From Terriglobia bacterium (GTDB taxonomy: Bacteria > Acidobacteriota > Terriglobia > Terriglobales > Acidobacteriaceae): a stretch of 34,898 nt of DNA. Positions 1-7,155 of this stretch are shown here, in pieces. How positions within the stretch are numbered: position 1 is the first letter of the stretch; each line of letters starts with the position of its first letter. Below the pieces are notes generated by a model, which made no database searches, had not been told where the DNA came from, and saw only the letters and a program-made list of their open reading frames with translations. The DNA lies in contig JAIQFA010000056.1 of the NCBI GenBank assembly GCA_020073525.1, positions 1-34,898 of the forward strand, given 5' to 3'. The position numbers and the translations under genes were made by a program.

Positions 1-1574
1 ACGTGCTCCGCCGCCCACGGCACCGCAAGCGGCCGGCCCGACATCAGGACCGCTACGACCGGCGTGCCGGTCGCCGCCACGGCCTCGAGCAGCCGCTCCT
101 CTTCCTGCGCCCATTGCAGGGCTTGCCACCAGGTCGAAGCGACCTCCTCATCATTCAGTTTCAATCGTTTCGCGAGTGCGGCGGATTGGGACCACTCCCC
201 CGATTCCTGAGCCACCATGAGCTGGTAGAGCGGCCGGAGCCTGCTGTTCTGGCCGAGCAGCGCGGCCTTGATTTCGTGGTCCACGGGCAGTTGTTCCAGG
301 AGCACTTCCATGCTGACCTCAAGAATCGCGTCCATGACCGAGAGCAGCCCCATCAGGAATAAATCAGAGTTCGATGGCAGCCGTTTTGAGAGTAGTTCGC
401 AAAAACGGGCGCGGGCCAATCCCATCAGCACCAGTTCACTACACCGTTGCTCGGCCGCGCCCACGGTGACCACGAGCCGGATCCAGCGCCGCATCTCCCG
501 TTCTCCAAGAACGGCCATGGCATGGCGGATGGACTTGATCTCGAGGGAAAATCCAAAGATCGGGGAGTTCAGATAGCGGAGCAGGCGGTAGGAAATCGAG
601 GTCTCCTGTTTGAGCATCTTCTCCAGTTCGCGCATGTCAATTTCGGTGCGCGAAACCATTTCCAGGAGCCGCATATAGTGCAAGCGGCTGGCAGGAACTT
701 CGCGGCCGATGACCACTTCGGGGTGGCAGAAAAAATATCCCTGGAAGTATACGAATCCCATGTCGCGAGCCTGGTGAAACTCGTGCGGGGTCTCGAGCTT
801 TTCCGCCAGCATCTTGCACTTGGCTGACCCGAACCGGCGCATCATGCCGGCCCGTTCCTCGGGGCGGGTTGCCCGCACGTCGACTTTTATGATGTCGGCA
901 TACTCGCAAAGCGGTATGCGCGGATCGTTGGGGGCGAAGTCATCGAGGGCGATGAGATAGCCGGCGGTTTTCAGCCGCTTGCAGGCGGCGATGACGCGGT
1001 CTTCGGGCTCAACCGTCTCGAGAATCTCGACCACAGCCTGGCTGGGAGGCAGCAAGGTAATCAGGTCTTTGAAGAGAACCTCGCGCGTGCAGTTGATGAA
1101 AGCGCGGCGGTTGTCGCAAAGCGTTTCGATACCGAAGAGCAGGGAGCTATCGAGCGTGGAGCGAGCCGCTAGTTCCGGGTCGGCGTTGAAATAGTTCTCG
1201 ACACCATTTCGGAAGAGAATTTCGTACCCGAACACCTTCTGCACGCGGTCAAGAATGGGCTGGCGGGCAACGAAGCGTTGTCCCGGCAACGCAAGCTTGG
1301 GAAATGCAGAGGCTTTCTCCATGGAAGGAGCGGGTTTCACCTCTACTACATCGGCGTGCCGGAGCGGAACTTCAGATGAGCCTGGCAGGTTGCGACCAAC
1401 CGCCTCCGCGGAATACCGGACGCCCTTCCCACGCTGGATTTCGGGGAACTCCAGTTTTGCTACGCCCGGCTTGTTCACTTCGGTAATGTCTTGAATGTGG
1501 AAAACTAAGGTTGCTCCCCCCCTTGCGCAGTCGGTGGTTTCATGAGTAACATCAAGATTGTTCCCAATGGCCAT
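1..1574 (-). CDS. EAL-HDOD signalling protein, 3' end fused in frame to a GH3 fragment and cut by the window edge
   Basis: A YuxH-type cyclic-di-GMP signalling protein. After about 100 poorly conserved residues comes an EAL domain (about 100-300). ExLxR is present as EILFR, an Asn sits in FIN, a Glu in VVEILE, the Asp pair in IALDDF, a Lys in IIKVD, then AEKLET and QGYFF. Most phosphodiesterase residues are therefore kept, but the usual DDFGTG loop is DDFAPND. An HDOD domain follows (about 310-490), with MLKQETSISYRLLRYLN and WIRLVV. The normal HDOD end WWQALQWAQ is at about position 105. Beyond it the frame continues with no stop into a stretch resembling the C-terminal domain of GH3 beta-glucosidases (VLMSGRPLAVPWAAEHV). 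The start (ATG at 1574) is uncertain because no strong ribosome site is visible; ATG at 1322 is an alternative that keeps the EAL domain. Confidence 0.82.
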   Translation of the reverse strand, partial: MAIGNNLDVTHETTDCARGGATLVFHIQDITEVNKPGVAKLEFPEIQRGKGVRYSAEAVGRNLPGSSEVPLRHADVVEVKPAPSMEKASAFPKLALPGQRFVARQPILDRVQKVFGYEILFRNGVENYFNADPELAARSTLDSSLLFGIETLCDNRRAFINCTREVLFKDLITLLPPSQAVVEILETVEPEDRVIAACKRLKTAGYLIALDDFAPNDPRIPLCEYADIIKVDVRATRPEERAGMMRRFGSAKCKMLAEKLETPHEFHQARDMGFVYFQGYFFCHPEVVIGREVPASRLHYMRLLEMVSRTEIDMRELEKMLKQETSISYRLLRYLNSPIFGFSLEIKSIRHAMAVLGEREMRRWIRLVVTVGAAEQRCSELVLMGLARARFCELLSKRLPSNSDLFLMGLLSVMDAILEVSMEVLLEQLPVDHEIKAALLGQNSRLRPLYQLMVAQESGEWSQSAALAKRLKLNDEEVASTWWQALQWAQEEERLLEAVAATGTPVVAVLMSGRPLAVPWAAEH

Positions 1575-1702
1575 GCTTCTAGGCTGGCCGTTCGCGCCAA
1601 AAAACTCCAGGCGCCTAGAGTTAGAGATAGTTTGAACATCGTTCTCGAAAATAGCATCCAGCCGATGTGGGGTTTGGTCAGCCGGTAGCCGGTGTGCCAG
1701 TT

Positions 1703-1765
1703 GCACGCATCTGAACGTGCCGACCGCAAGAGGAAGACGAAACAATCAGGCCTGTGATCCAGGCC
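1703..1765 (+). promoter_or_regulatory. Two small hairpins in the leader of the 1788 gene
   Basis: GCACG (1703-1707) pairs with CGTGC (1716-1720) around an 8-base loop. GGCCT (1749-1753) pairs with AGGCC (1761-1765) around a 7-base loop. A purine-rich linker separates them and the start codon follows 22 bases later. This is seen directly, but I recognise no riboswitch class, and short stems arise by chance in GC-rich DNA. Confidence 0.3.
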
Positions 1766-1787
1766 GGGGATTAACAAGAGAAAAATT

Positions 1788-2438
1788 ATGAATGCAGGAC
1801 CCGGACATCCCTCCGCCGGAGGAGGGAAGCATAAACGGCGCCGTGGACGGCGTCCGCCTAGACGAGGCGCAGGAGGCCCAATGGGCCGCGAGCGCGGGGA
1901 GCACCAGGGCATTTTCACCGCTCCCATGGACCACAGCTACCGCGCCAATTTGAATGGCGACAATGGCAACAGAGGGCCACGGCGGCCCGGGTTTTCGTCG
2001 TCGTACCCCGTGGTCGATCCTGAGCCGCTGCCCGCTCCGCGGGAGGATGCGGCTTCGCGAGTCTTTGCCTTCGTCGAGGACCTGTTCTTCCTGAGCAAGA
2101 TTCAGGACACCGGCCGCAAGATGAATGTGAAGGTAGAGTTCGTGAAGAACGAGAAGGAACTTACCGACCGCATGAAGAGCAATGGCGAAGAGAAGCCTTC
2201 CCTGATCATCTTCGACTTGAACAATGCCAATGCCAAACCTCTAACGCTCATTCCGAAACTGAAAAGCAAGCTGAAGAAGGGTACGTCGATTATCGGCTTC
2301 CTCTCGCACGTCCAGGGCGATTTGAAGCAGAAAGCGCACGAAGTAGGCTGTGACATGGTGCTGCCGCGCTCGGCGTTTTCCCAGAATCTGCCTCAGTTAC
2401 TGCGCCGGCATGGTGCCAGTGAGGAAAGTGCCGGGTAG
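1788..2438 (+). CDS. Receiver-like (pseudo-response-regulator) protein with an Arg/Gly-rich N-terminal tail
   Basis: The protein has 216 residues. Residues 1 to about 75 are low-complexity, rich in Arg, Gly and Pro, and probably disordered and basic. From about residue 85 it has the alternating strand/helix pattern of a CheY-like fold: a hydrophobic strand (RVFAFVEDLFFLSKI), a second strand near VKVEFVKN, a third ending in LIIFDLNN, then TSIIGFLSH and GCDMVLPRSAF. The Asp of LIIFDLNN is where a phosphoacceptor would lie, but the acidic pair expected after strand 1 is not clear, so phosphorylation is doubtful. ATG 1788 has an AAGAGA stretch just upstream. The gene is divergent from the EAL-HDOD gene. 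The fold call is inference from pattern; the function is unknown. Confidence 0.7.
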   Translation: MNAGPGHPSAGGGKHKRRRGRRPPRRGAGGPMGRERGEHQGIFTAPMDHSYRANLNGDNGNRGPRRPGFSSSYPVVDPEPLPAPREDAASRVFAFVEDLFFLSKIQDTGRKMNVKVEFVKNEKELTDRMKSNGEEKPSLIIFDLNNANAKPLTLIPKLKSKLKKGTSIIGFLSHVQGDLKQKAHEVGCDMVLPRSAFSQNLPQLLRRHGASEESAG

Positions 2439-2447
2439 GGAATTGCC

Positions 2448-2586
2448 GAAGTCAGACGTCAAATTGCAGAAGTGAACCCCTCTGATGCTCAAGGGATTGG
2501 AGTCAGGTTTACTTTTGGCTGAAACGTTGCTGCCTTAACTCATAGGGTTTCACTTCTGAAATCTGACTTCTGACCTCTAACTTCTG
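2448..2586. repeat. Inverted-repeat element with tandem heptamer arms (CTTCTGA type)
   Basis: The left arm (2448-2479) and right arm (2545-2586) are imperfect inverted copies sharing GCAGAAGTGAA-like and GAAGTCAGA-like blocks. The right arm is a run of degenerate 7-mers such as CTTCTGA, AATCTGA and CCTCTAA. It begins nine bases after the stop codon of the preceding gene and ends just before a -10-like hexamer. Confidence 0.75.
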
Positions 2587-2597
2587 TATTCCCCTGA

Positions 2598-2603
2598 TAC
2601 AAT
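2598..2603 (+). promoter_or_regulatory. -10-like TACAAT six bases before a GTG start (possible leaderless transcript)
   Basis: TACAAT ends at 2603 and the GTG start of the next gene is at 2610. Transcription from this hexamer would begin at or next to the start codon. No Shine-Dalgarno sequence is visible before the GTG, which fits a leaderless message. No clear -35 box was found. Confidence 0.35.
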
Positions 2604-2609
2604 TTCGCC

Positions 2610-3326
2610 GTGTTCCCTCACAAGAGCCTGATCCTCACAACGGTCCTGGCGATGGCTGCGTTGGTGTCTGCTCAGCAGCAGCCTCCGGTAAAAGTGAACG
2701 TCCTCAACGTATGCGCGCCTTCGGCCGACGAACAAAAGGAATTATCCTCGGCGCTCGCCAAGGTACCGGCAAAGCCGGCCTTCAGCAAGGATTACGAAGT
2801 AGCGCGCGGGCATTCCACTCTTGACCAGAACACTCCCATTCCCGGCATGCAACCATTGCCGCCCGGCGCAGTGTCGGCGGCCGATTGGGTTCGCGTGCGG
2901 CGAGAGTTTCCCGACGCTACCTTGTTCAGCAACGTCCAATATTCCTTCAGCGTGGATTCAAAGAACATGGTCGAGACGCTGGTGCTGCGCGTGCGCGACC
3001 CCAAAGATGTGATGCAGGTTTCGATTGAGGACAGCGCTTCCGCAGTAGCTTCCGCAACCGCAATGCTGTCGGCCAGTACGCCGGTTTCGCGGGTCAAACT
3101 GGAACGTTTCGGAAAGTCGTCAGTGGTGCTGGCGCGGTGCTCGGGAGCAGAAGGGAACCCGGCGACGGATCAGACCGCCTATGAACCGATCTTCCACGCG
3201 GCCAGTTCGATTATGGATCGCTATCGCGACGCCCTGGGCGCGCACAAAATGGTACCCCAGGAACTGGCTCACCTGGGCGTGGGAACTTCGACCAAGACGG
3301 GCACCGGCAGCAAGAAGAAACCGTAG
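2610..3326 (+). CDS. Secreted conserved hypothetical protein
   Basis: The product has 238 residues. A signal peptide (about 1-21) has a basic MFPHKS start, the core LILTTVLAMAALVSA and cleavage near SAQ. The mature part has no domain I recognise. It contains VLNVCAPSADEQKEL near the start, a central ADWVRVRREFPDATLFSNVQYSF stretch split by no membrane segment, and a Lys/Thr/Gly-rich C-terminus (GTGSKKKP). It is probably periplasmic. The start is GTG with a TACAAT just upstream rather than a ribosome site. The stop codon overlaps the next palindromic element. Confidence 0.7.
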   Translation: MFPHKSLILTTVLAMAALVSAQQQPPVKVNVLNVCAPSADEQKELSSALAKVPAKPAFSKDYEVARGHSTLDQNTPIPGMQPLPPGAVSAADWVRVRREFPDATLFSNVQYSFSVDSKNMVETLVLRVRDPKDVMQVSIEDSASAVASATAMLSASTPVSRVKLERFGKSSVVLARCSGAEGNPATDQTAYEPIFHAASSIMDRYRDALGAHKMVPQELAHLGVGTSTKTGTGSKKKP

Positions 3327-3415
3327 CAGCCTTCGGGTGTGGGAGAGTCGTATCAGGGTACCGCTTTAGCGATACCGCAAGTCCTTCGACATCGACCACC
3401 CCCTGAAGGGGCTGC
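3326..3415. repeat. Compound palindromic element
   Basis: Outer arms of about 18-20 bases (3326-3343 and 3396-3415) are imperfect inverted copies (GCAGCCTTCGGG against a CTGAAGGGGCTGC end). Between them is a second palindrome, GGTACCGCTTTAGCGATACC (3357-3376). The first base of the left arm is the last base of the preceding TAG stop codon. Confidence 0.65.
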
Positions 3416-3481
3416 GTGTCGAATCGCGGTTTGAAGCGAAATCTGTTTTCCAGAATCTATTTAGTAGCCACTGTTTCTACT

Positions 3482-4411
3482 ATGGACATACGCAATGTTG
3501 TGATCATGGGCTCGGGATGCGCCGGCCACACCGCCGCCCTCTACACTGCCCGCGCCAACCTCAAACCGCTCGTGATCGAAGGCCATGAACCGGGCGGACA
3601 ACTGTCGATGACCACGCTGGTGGAAAATTTCCCCGGCTTTCCCGAGGGTATCCAGGGCCCGGAACTGATCGAGAACATGCGCAAGCAGGCCTCGCGTTTC
3701 GGCGCCGACTATCGCATGGGCCACCTGGTCAAAGCTGATTTGAGCAAGCATCCGTTCGAGTTGACCGTGGGCAAAGAGACCATTCAAACCCGGACGCTCA
3801 TCATCGCTAGCGGAGCGTCGGCGCGCTGGCTCGGCCTCCCGAACGAGCACGCGCTGATTGGTCATGGTGTTTCTTCCTGCGCGACGTGCGATGGCTTCTT
3901 TTTCTCGGGCAAGGAGATTGCCGTGATCGGCGGCGGCGACTCGGCCATGGAAGAAGCGACCTTTCTGACGCGCTTTGCGAGCAAGGTGACGCTCATCCAT
4001 CGCCGCGAGCAGTTTCGCGCTTCGAAAATCATGCTGGATCGAGCCAAGGCCAATCCGAAGATCGCCTTTCTCACCGATACCGTGGTGGATGACGTTCTTG
4101 ATGTCGGGAAGAAGGAAGTCACCGCCCTGCGTCTGCGCAATCTAAAGAGCGGAGAGAGCTGGGAATTCCCGACCAGCGCTATGTTTCTCGGGATCGGCCA
4201 TATCCCGAACGCCAAGATCTTCGAAGGCCAGCTGGAAACCGATGCGGATGGGTATCTGGTTACGCAGAAGAACGTGTTCACCAAAGTGCCGGGCGTATTC
4301 GCATGCGGCGACGTGCAGGACCGCCGCTATCGCCAGGCCATTACCGCCGCTGGTTCCGGCTGCATGGCCGCTCTGGAAGTGGAGAAATATCTGGAAGAAG
4401 AAGGCCACTGA
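3482..4411 (+). CDS. trxB: Thioredoxin-disulfide reductase (TrxB-type flavoprotein)
   Basis: It reduces thioredoxin with NADPH through FAD and a redox-active disulfide in the cytoplasm. The protein has 309 residues, the usual length. The FAD-binding motif is GSGCAGHTAA (residues 10-19), with Cys where many homologues have Pro. GGQLSMTT follows. The active-site CATC is at residues 133-136, the NADPH motif GGGDSAMEEA at about 150-159, and the second FAD motif FACGDVQD near the C-terminus. I chose ATG 3482 because the protein then begins MDIRNVVIMGSG like its homologues. An upstream in-frame start at 3416 would add residues encoded by the palindromic element. Confidence 0.95.
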   Translation: MDIRNVVIMGSGCAGHTAALYTARANLKPLVIEGHEPGGQLSMTTLVENFPGFPEGIQGPELIENMRKQASRFGADYRMGHLVKADLSKHPFELTVGKETIQTRTLIIASGASARWLGLPNEHALIGHGVSSCATCDGFFFSGKEIAVIGGGDSAMEEATFLTRFASKVTLIHRREQFRASKIMLDRAKANPKIAFLTDTVVDDVLDVGKKEVTALRLRNLKSGESWEFPTSAMFLGIGHIPNAKIFEGQLETDADGYLVTQKNVFTKVPGVFACGDVQDRRYRQAITAAGSGCMAALEVEKYLEEEGH

Positions 4412-4429
4412 CGGGCGGAGAAGAGCTCT

Positions 4430-4500
4430 ACCACAGGGGACACAGAGGTTCACAGGGGACACCCAAGAGTTCCTCTGTGCGCCTCTGCGTCCCCTATGGT
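4430..4500. repeat. Inverted-repeat element of the ACAGAGG type between convergent genes
   Basis: The left arm (4430-4462) and right arm (4470-4500) are near-perfect inverted copies built from 9-10-base units (ACCACAGGGG, ACACAGAGG). The TAA stop of the minus-strand alkylation-repair gene starts at the outer edge of the right arm. A hairpin here could terminate both convergent transcripts, but no T-run is evident. Confidence 0.8.
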
Positions 4501-5240
4501 TAAGGTTTTGTTTCTGCGAGCAACACTTGCTTGCGCGCAGCGATCGGCAGCGTCTCACAGGCGATGCGCAGCACCAGTCGCGGCGCCTTGTTCCGGATCT
4601 TCATCAGGTACGGAACGGTGGCCTTGGGATCGGCCTTGACTTCCTCGCGCAACAGCCAGCCCAATCCTTTCTGCACCATGTCGTCCTCGTCGTGCAGCAA
4701 TTGATTCGAAAGCCGGACGATCTCTGTGCGGAACTGCTGCTCGCGCGCTCCCCGGATTAGCGCCACACAAGCCGCGCGCCGACGCCATCGATTCGCCGAG
4801 TCTGCCCAACGGAAAACCTCGCGGCAACGGGCAGGTTCGGCGACCACCATTGGCGCCAGCAAATAGTGTGCCAGGGCATCGTGATCGGCCCAACTGCTGA
4901 CGCGGTCCAGCCATGAGGCAAACAACTGAAATTCGTTGTCCCCAAGGTGCCTGGTTTGTTTTTCGAGCAGGAGAACGGCCATAGCCTTTTCTTCAAGAAC
5001 CTCGCCGGAGAAGAGTTGGTCGGCGACCTGCACCAGGAAATCCATTCCGCGTTCCCGGACGATGCTGCGCCGGAACCGCACCGCGAACTTTCTCAGTTCG
5101 GCGGCGTACCAGCCGCGCGACTGCACTTCTTCTTTGAAAAAATGTTGAACTTCTTCCGAGTGCGGCGCCGAGCCGCCATCCTTCAACACGCGCCGGATGT
5201 GGTCCGCGATGTAGTCCGGAGTGATTTCCCGCTTTGCCAT
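4500..5240 (-). CDS. alkD: DNA alkylation repair protein (AlkD/HEAT-like DNA glycosylase family)
   Basis: The family removes bulky or N-alkylated bases through a fold of HEAT-like repeats. The protein is 246 residues, all helical. Family features visible are RGWYAAELRKFAVRF, the WLDRVSSWADHDAL segment (aromatic/Asp residues near the AlkD catalytic Trp-Asp region), FRWADSANRWRRRAACVAL, and DDMVQKGLGWLLREE. ATG 5240 is preceded by TGAGGAGGCT, a strong ribosome site, so I prefer it to the TTG at 5276. The gene lies downstream of the MFS gene on the same strand and is convergent with trxB. Confidence 0.85.
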   Translation of the reverse strand: MAKREITPDYIADHIRRVLKDGGSAPHSEEVQHFFKEEVQSRGWYAAELRKFAVRFRRSIVRERGMDFLVQVADQLFSGEVLEEKAMAVLLLEKQTRHLGDNEFQLFASWLDRVSSWADHDALAHYLLAPMVVAEPARCREVFRWADSANRWRRRAACVALIRGAREQQFRTEIVRLSNQLLHDEDDMVQKGLGWLLREEVKADPKATVPYLMKIRNKAPRLVLRIACETLPIAARKQVLLAETKP

Positions 5241-5320
5241 AGCCTCCTCAAGTAGCGACAGGTCGCAACCCTTCAACTGGCGAAGAGGTGGTCATGATAA
5301 GAGGAGTGCCAGGTAAAATG

Positions 5321-5339
5321 CTGTGATCCGGCGTCACAG
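5321..5339. promoter_or_regulatory. CTGTGA-N7-TCACAG palindrome
   Basis: A perfect inverted repeat of six bases each side of a 7-base spacer lies about 80 bases upstream of the alkD-like start. The half-sites resemble CRP/FNR-type TGTGA sites, but the spacer is 7 rather than 6. It could instead be a small hairpin at the 3' end of the MFS transcript. Confidence 0.35.
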
Positions 5340-5360
5340 TTCTATGTTCGCGGCAACGGC

Positions 5361-6632
5361 CTACTTGGCCGGAGCAGTGCCGTCCGTCCGCAATGTCTTG
5401 TCGTAAATCCAGAGCAGTGCCGCCGTAGCCACGCCCACGCCGGTTACAGCCCACCAAATGCGCTCTGGCCGATGCGTCACCTCGCCAAAGTGGTGGATGA
5501 GCATGCCTCCAAACTTTCCGGCAATCAGCGAGCCAATACCGATGGGAAGAAACGCAAAGCCCATGTAGGTGCCCTGCTGGCCCGGAGGCGCAAGGCGGGA
5601 CACATATTCGTAATAGCGCGGAGACTGCGTGATCTCGCCGAGAGACACGGCAAACAACGTAACAATCGCCATCGGAACTGTCGGATGCACGATGAGGATG
5701 ATCCACGCCAGACCCGAGATCAGCGTGCCCAACGTGATCGCGCGAAATGCCGGCATCTTCTGCGAGATCAGGCTGACCACCATTTGCAACGAGATGACGG
5801 TCAACGGGCCAGTCACCAGAATCAACTCGGTGTCGGTCTTCGGATTGATGTAGTCGTGGATGTACAACGGCAGGATGATGAATTCCTGCCAGTAGACGAT
5901 CCAGTATCCGGAAAAAATCAGAAGGAACAGCATGAAGCGCGGGTTCGAGAGCACGGTCCCAAAATTCTTGGCGGCCTGAAGGAGGCTTACCGACGGCTCA
6001 TCTGCACGGCGCGGCTCTTTGAAAAACAAGAGCACCGCGAAGAACATCGCAAACACGCTGAGGGCGGCAACGCGGAACACGTTCTCGACGCTCATGTGCC
6101 GGTGAACATAGGAGGCGACGTAGGGCCCAGCCGCGCCCCCTATATTCACTAGAGTGTAGTAAATGGAGTAGCCGATGGAGCGGACGCTTTCCTTCGAAGC
6201 TCGCGCCGTAGTTCCGACGACGCAGGGCTTCACCAACGCGACGCCGAGCGCCGGCAACATCAGCAGAAAAGTGACCAGTACAACCAGCGGCACGGTGCCT
6301 CGCACGGGAGAGAACCACGGCGACGCGATCGACCCAATCAGGAAGTACGAGCAGCTGAGGATTAGGTAGGCCAGCGACAGAGAGCGTCGGAAACCCAGCC
6401 GGTCGGCGAGCGTTCCTCCGAAGGCAGCGAGAAACCAGACCAAGCCTCCGAAGAGCCCGGTGAGGCTGCTGGCCCGCTCGACTCCAAAGTTGAGCGTCTC
6501 ATGCAGATAGCGCGCGAGGGACGCGAACGCGGCGTAGTAGGAAAGCCGCTCAAAAAGTTCGCTGATGTTCGCAACCCAGAAGGGCCGTTCGAAGCCGGTA
6601 CGGATCTCGTGGAAACGTTCAGAAAGGGTCAA
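5361..6632 (-). CDS. MFS transporter related to the POT/PTR proton-dependent oligopeptide family
   Basis: A 423-residue inner-membrane carrier with about twelve hydrophobic segments. Near the N-terminus ELFERLSYYAAF matches the ExxER(F)xYY proton-coupling signature of POT transporters, followed by GGTLADRLGFRR, the usual MFS loop 2-3 motif. The substrate cannot be read; short peptides are the family norm. The start is TTG 6632, chosen because a GAGGAG ribosome site lies six bases upstream and the protein begins with the amphipathic segment typical of the family. A repeat element lies immediately upstream. Confidence 0.85.
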   Translation of the reverse strand: MTLSERFHEIRTGFERPFWVANISELFERLSYYAAFASLARYLHETLNFGVERASSLTGLFGGLVWFLAAFGGTLADRLGFRRSLSLAYLILSCSYFLIGSIASPWFSPVRGTVPLVVLVTFLLMLPALGVALVKPCVVGTTARASKESVRSIGYSIYYTLVNIGGAAGPYVASYVHRHMSVENVFRVAALSVFAMFFAVLLFFKEPRRADEPSVSLLQAAKNFGTVLSNPRFMLFLLIFSGYWIVYWQEFIILPLYIHDYINPKTDTELILVTGPLTVISLQMVVSLISQKMPAFRAITLGTLISGLAWIILIVHPTVPMAIVTLFAVSLGEITQSPRYYEYVSRLAPPGQQGTYMGFAFLPIGIGSLIAGKFGGMLIHHFGEVTHRPERIWWAVTGVGVATAALLWIYDKTLRTDGTAPAK

Positions 6633-6657
6633 TGGTGCTCCTCATGCATCAACATGG

Positions 6658-6734
6658 GTTGTCATGCTGAGCGAAGCGAAGCACCTGCTGTCCTCCGCAA
6701 AAAGCAGGTCCTTCGCTGCGCTCAGCATGACAAC
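6658..6734. repeat. Inverted-repeat element, GTCATGCTGAGCG type
   Basis: Arms of 32 bases (6658-6689 and 6703-6734) are inverted copies with two mismatches, separated by a short AT-rich spacer. From general knowledge, GTCATnCTGAGCGnAGCG is a dispersed repeat found in many environmental bacterial genomes, so this family is not new. Confidence 0.85.
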
Positions 6735-6773
6735 TTAGATACAAGCCGCGAACTTACAAATAGTGCGCCAGCT

Positions 6774-7061
6774 TCAGATCTTCAGTCGCTGCCGGACTTC
6801 TTCTGCCGACAAGCCCATCACCCGAATTACTTTATTCCGGCTGCTCTGACCGGCTGCAATAGTAACGGAGGAACGCGGTACCTTCAAAAGTTTTGCGAAG
6901 AATTCAATGCATGCCTCGTTGGCTTTGCCGTCCACAGGAGGGGCGGTCAGGGCAAGCTTCAGGGCGTCGCCTACTTCGCCGGTGATGGCGTTCTTCTTCG
7001 CGCGCGGGTGGACTTTGACTGCGAAAGTTGTACCGGATACCGACTCTTTGAACTCGATCAT
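6774..7061 (-). CDS. yggU: DUF167 / YggU family protein
   Basis: A small (95-residue) protein of unknown biochemical role. It shows the family core: FAVKVHPRAKKNAITG, LKLALTAPPVDGKANEACIEFFAKLLKVP and SSVTIAAGQSSRNKVIRV. I start it at ATG 7061, after a GGAAAAG stretch. A longer frame to 7142 would run into a palindromic element and give residues with no family match. It follows yggS on the same strand, a pairing kept in many bacteria. Confidence 0.9.
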   Translation of the reverse strand: MIEFKESVSGTTFAVKVHPRAKKNAITGEVGDALKLALTAPPVDGKANEACIEFFAKLLKVPRSSVTIAAGQSSRNKVIRVMGLSAEEVRQRLKI

Positions 7062-7068
7062 CTTTTCC

Positions 7069-7155
7069 GTAGAGACGCGGCTTGCCGCGTCTTTGCCGAG
7101 TACGGCACAGTTGATCGTGCCTCGATCTGCGAGACGGGGCAAGCCCCGTCTCTAC
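7069..7155. repeat. Double palindrome inserted between yggS and the DUF167 gene
   Basis: Two hairpins, AGACGCGG/CCGCGTCT (7073-7092) and GAGACGGGG/CCCCGTCTC (7131-7152), are themselves arranged as an inverted repeat with outer GTAGAGACG ends. The TAG stop of yggS (7152-7154) lies within the outer edge. It is one of the dispersed palindrome types scattered through this window. Confidence 0.8.

Noticed and set aside
1..827. Plus-strand open frames over the left end
   Set aside because: They are antisense to the clear EAL-HDOD coding frame and show no protein-like motifs.
4430..4500. CRISPR-like repeat array from the repeated ACAGAGG units
   Set aside because: Units are 9-10 bases, immediately adjacent and inverted in the other arm; there are no unique spacers and no cas genes.
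5472..6152. Plus-strand open frame opposite the MFS gene
   Set aside because: His/Arg/Gln-rich composition typical of the antisense of a membrane protein gene; no motif.
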